NCBI GenBank assembly: GCA_050486205.1
Contig: JBJHCW010000001.1
Span: forward strand, 310,001 to 374,000
Length of the DNA: 64,000 nt
Direction: 5' to 3'
Origin: PWQG01 sp050486205
GTDB lineage: Bacteria > Pseudomonadota > Gammaproteobacteria > Pseudomonadales > Pseudohongiellaceae
A program made the translations under genes and the position numbers. Within the stretch, counting starts at the first letter, position 1. Each line of letters begins with the position of its first letter. Of this stretch, positions 63,544 to 64,000 are shown one piece after another. The notes under the pieces were generated by a model. That model was not told where the DNA came from. It made no database searches and saw only the letters and a program-made list of their open reading frames with translations.

Positions 63544-64000
63544 ATGGAAATTTTTGTACTGGTACTGGCTGCGCTGGTTGCTGGCCTGCTGTTCAGCGCA
63601 TTCAATGTCCTTAAAGAGTACGAGCGCGGCGTGGTTTTCATGCTGGGTCGCTTCCAGAAGGTCAAGGGGCCGGGCCTGATCATCGTCATTCCCGTTATCC
63701 AGCAGATGGTACGCGTCAGTCTGCGCACCTTCACCTGGGACATTCCCTCGCAGGATCTGATTACCCGCGACAACGTCTCGGTAAAGGTCAATGCCGTGCT
63801 GTACTTCCGGGTGGTTGATCCGCAGAAAGCCGTCATCAATATCGAGGATTTCATGGAGGCCACCAGCCAGCTTGCGCAGACCACGCTACGCTCAGTCCTG
63901 GGCCAGCATGAGCTTGACGAGCTGCTTTCCGAGCGCGAACGCCTCAATGCCGATGTCCAGGAGATTCTGGATTCACAGACTGACAACTGGGGCATCAAGG
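63544..64000 (+). CDS. Slipin (SPFH/stomatin family), truncated by window end
   Basis: The first ~152 residues are seen. It starts MEIFVLVLAALVAGLLFSAFNVLKEYERGVVF, a membrane hairpin followed by the SPFH domain with KGPGLIIVIPVIQQMVRV, DLITRDNVSVKVNAVLYFRV and TTLRSVLGQHELDELLSERERLN. The ATG has AAGGAG seven bases upstream. Paired with the NfeD protease gene 31 bases upstream, the usual operon. The C-terminus lies outside the window. Confidence 0.93.
   Translation, partial: MEIFVLVLAALVAGLLFSAFNVLKEYERGVVFMLGRFQKVKGPGLIIVIPVIQQMVRVSLRTFTWDIPSQDLITRDNVSVKVNAVLYFRVVDPQKAVINIEDFMEATSQLAQTTLRSVLGQHELDELLSERERLNADVQEILDSQTDNWGIK

Overview
This is a stretch of chromosome from a free-living, probably aquatic or marine, Gram-negative gammaproteobacterium. 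The evidence is the order of the conserved core genes (xseB-ispA-dxs facing glyA-nrdR-ribD-ribE-ribB(X)-ribH-nusB-thiL-pgpA-ribA), the presence of EttA, a fused RlmK/RlmL, Kdo kinase, PgpA and TonB-dependent uptake, and genes for compatible solutes (glucosylglycerate, a BCCT carrier). Gene density is high, G+C looks high and uniform, and I see no insertion sequences, integrases, phage structural genes or CRISPR arrays.

Layout. 1-7.2 kb: a partial YdjM-type membrane protein and an unknown membrane protein on the minus strand, then a plus-strand run xseB-ispA-dxs-cobO-btuF (isoprenoid precursors, corrinoid adenosylation and binding) and a gamma-glutamylcyclotransferase-like gene. 7.2-15 kb: a minus-strand block holding every enzymatic step of riboflavin synthesis, with glyA, nrdR, nusB, thiL and pgpA. 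Its RibB carries a degenerate GTP cyclohydrolase II domain (ribBX type), while a separate intact RibA is encoded at the end of the block. 15-19 kb: ettA, a PilZ protein, and an overlapping pair made of a lambda-P-like protein and a protein with three tandem DnaT-like domains. 19-25 kb: two small genes of unknown function, then a four-gene glucosylglycerate cluster that can make the solute (GpgS, phosphatase) and recycle it (phosphorylase, glycerate kinase). 25-34 kb: a diguanylate cyclase, a TPR protein, a DUF2235 hydrolase, an alcohol dehydrogenase-like gene, and a TonB receptor coupled to a PepSY-type membrane reductase. 34-38.5 kb: an EF-hand protein with a sigma-54-like promoter and a structured 3' end, tRNA-Pro(CGG), a Sel1-repeat protein, and a photoactive yellow protein gene coupled to the ligase that activates its chromophore. 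38.5-52 kb: mainly exported proteins: a methyltransferase-like protein, a CocE-type hydrolase operon, a purple-acid-phosphatase-like enzyme, an unknown protein with a duplicated module, a Tat-type amidohydrolase and a PQQ dehydrogenase, plus kdkA and a glycosyltransferase. 52-64 kb: a GNAT-nitrilase fusion, an alpha/beta hydrolase, rlmKL, a BCCT transporter, an Old Yellow Enzyme homologue, a redoxin-cytochrome c protein, a PHM-like dicopper protein, and an NfeD protease with the start of its slipin partner.

The most notable systems are the photoactive yellow protein cassette, the closed glucosylglycerate cycle, the separately encoded redoxin-cytochrome and PHM-like copper proteins, and the chromosomal DnaT-triplet/P-like pair.
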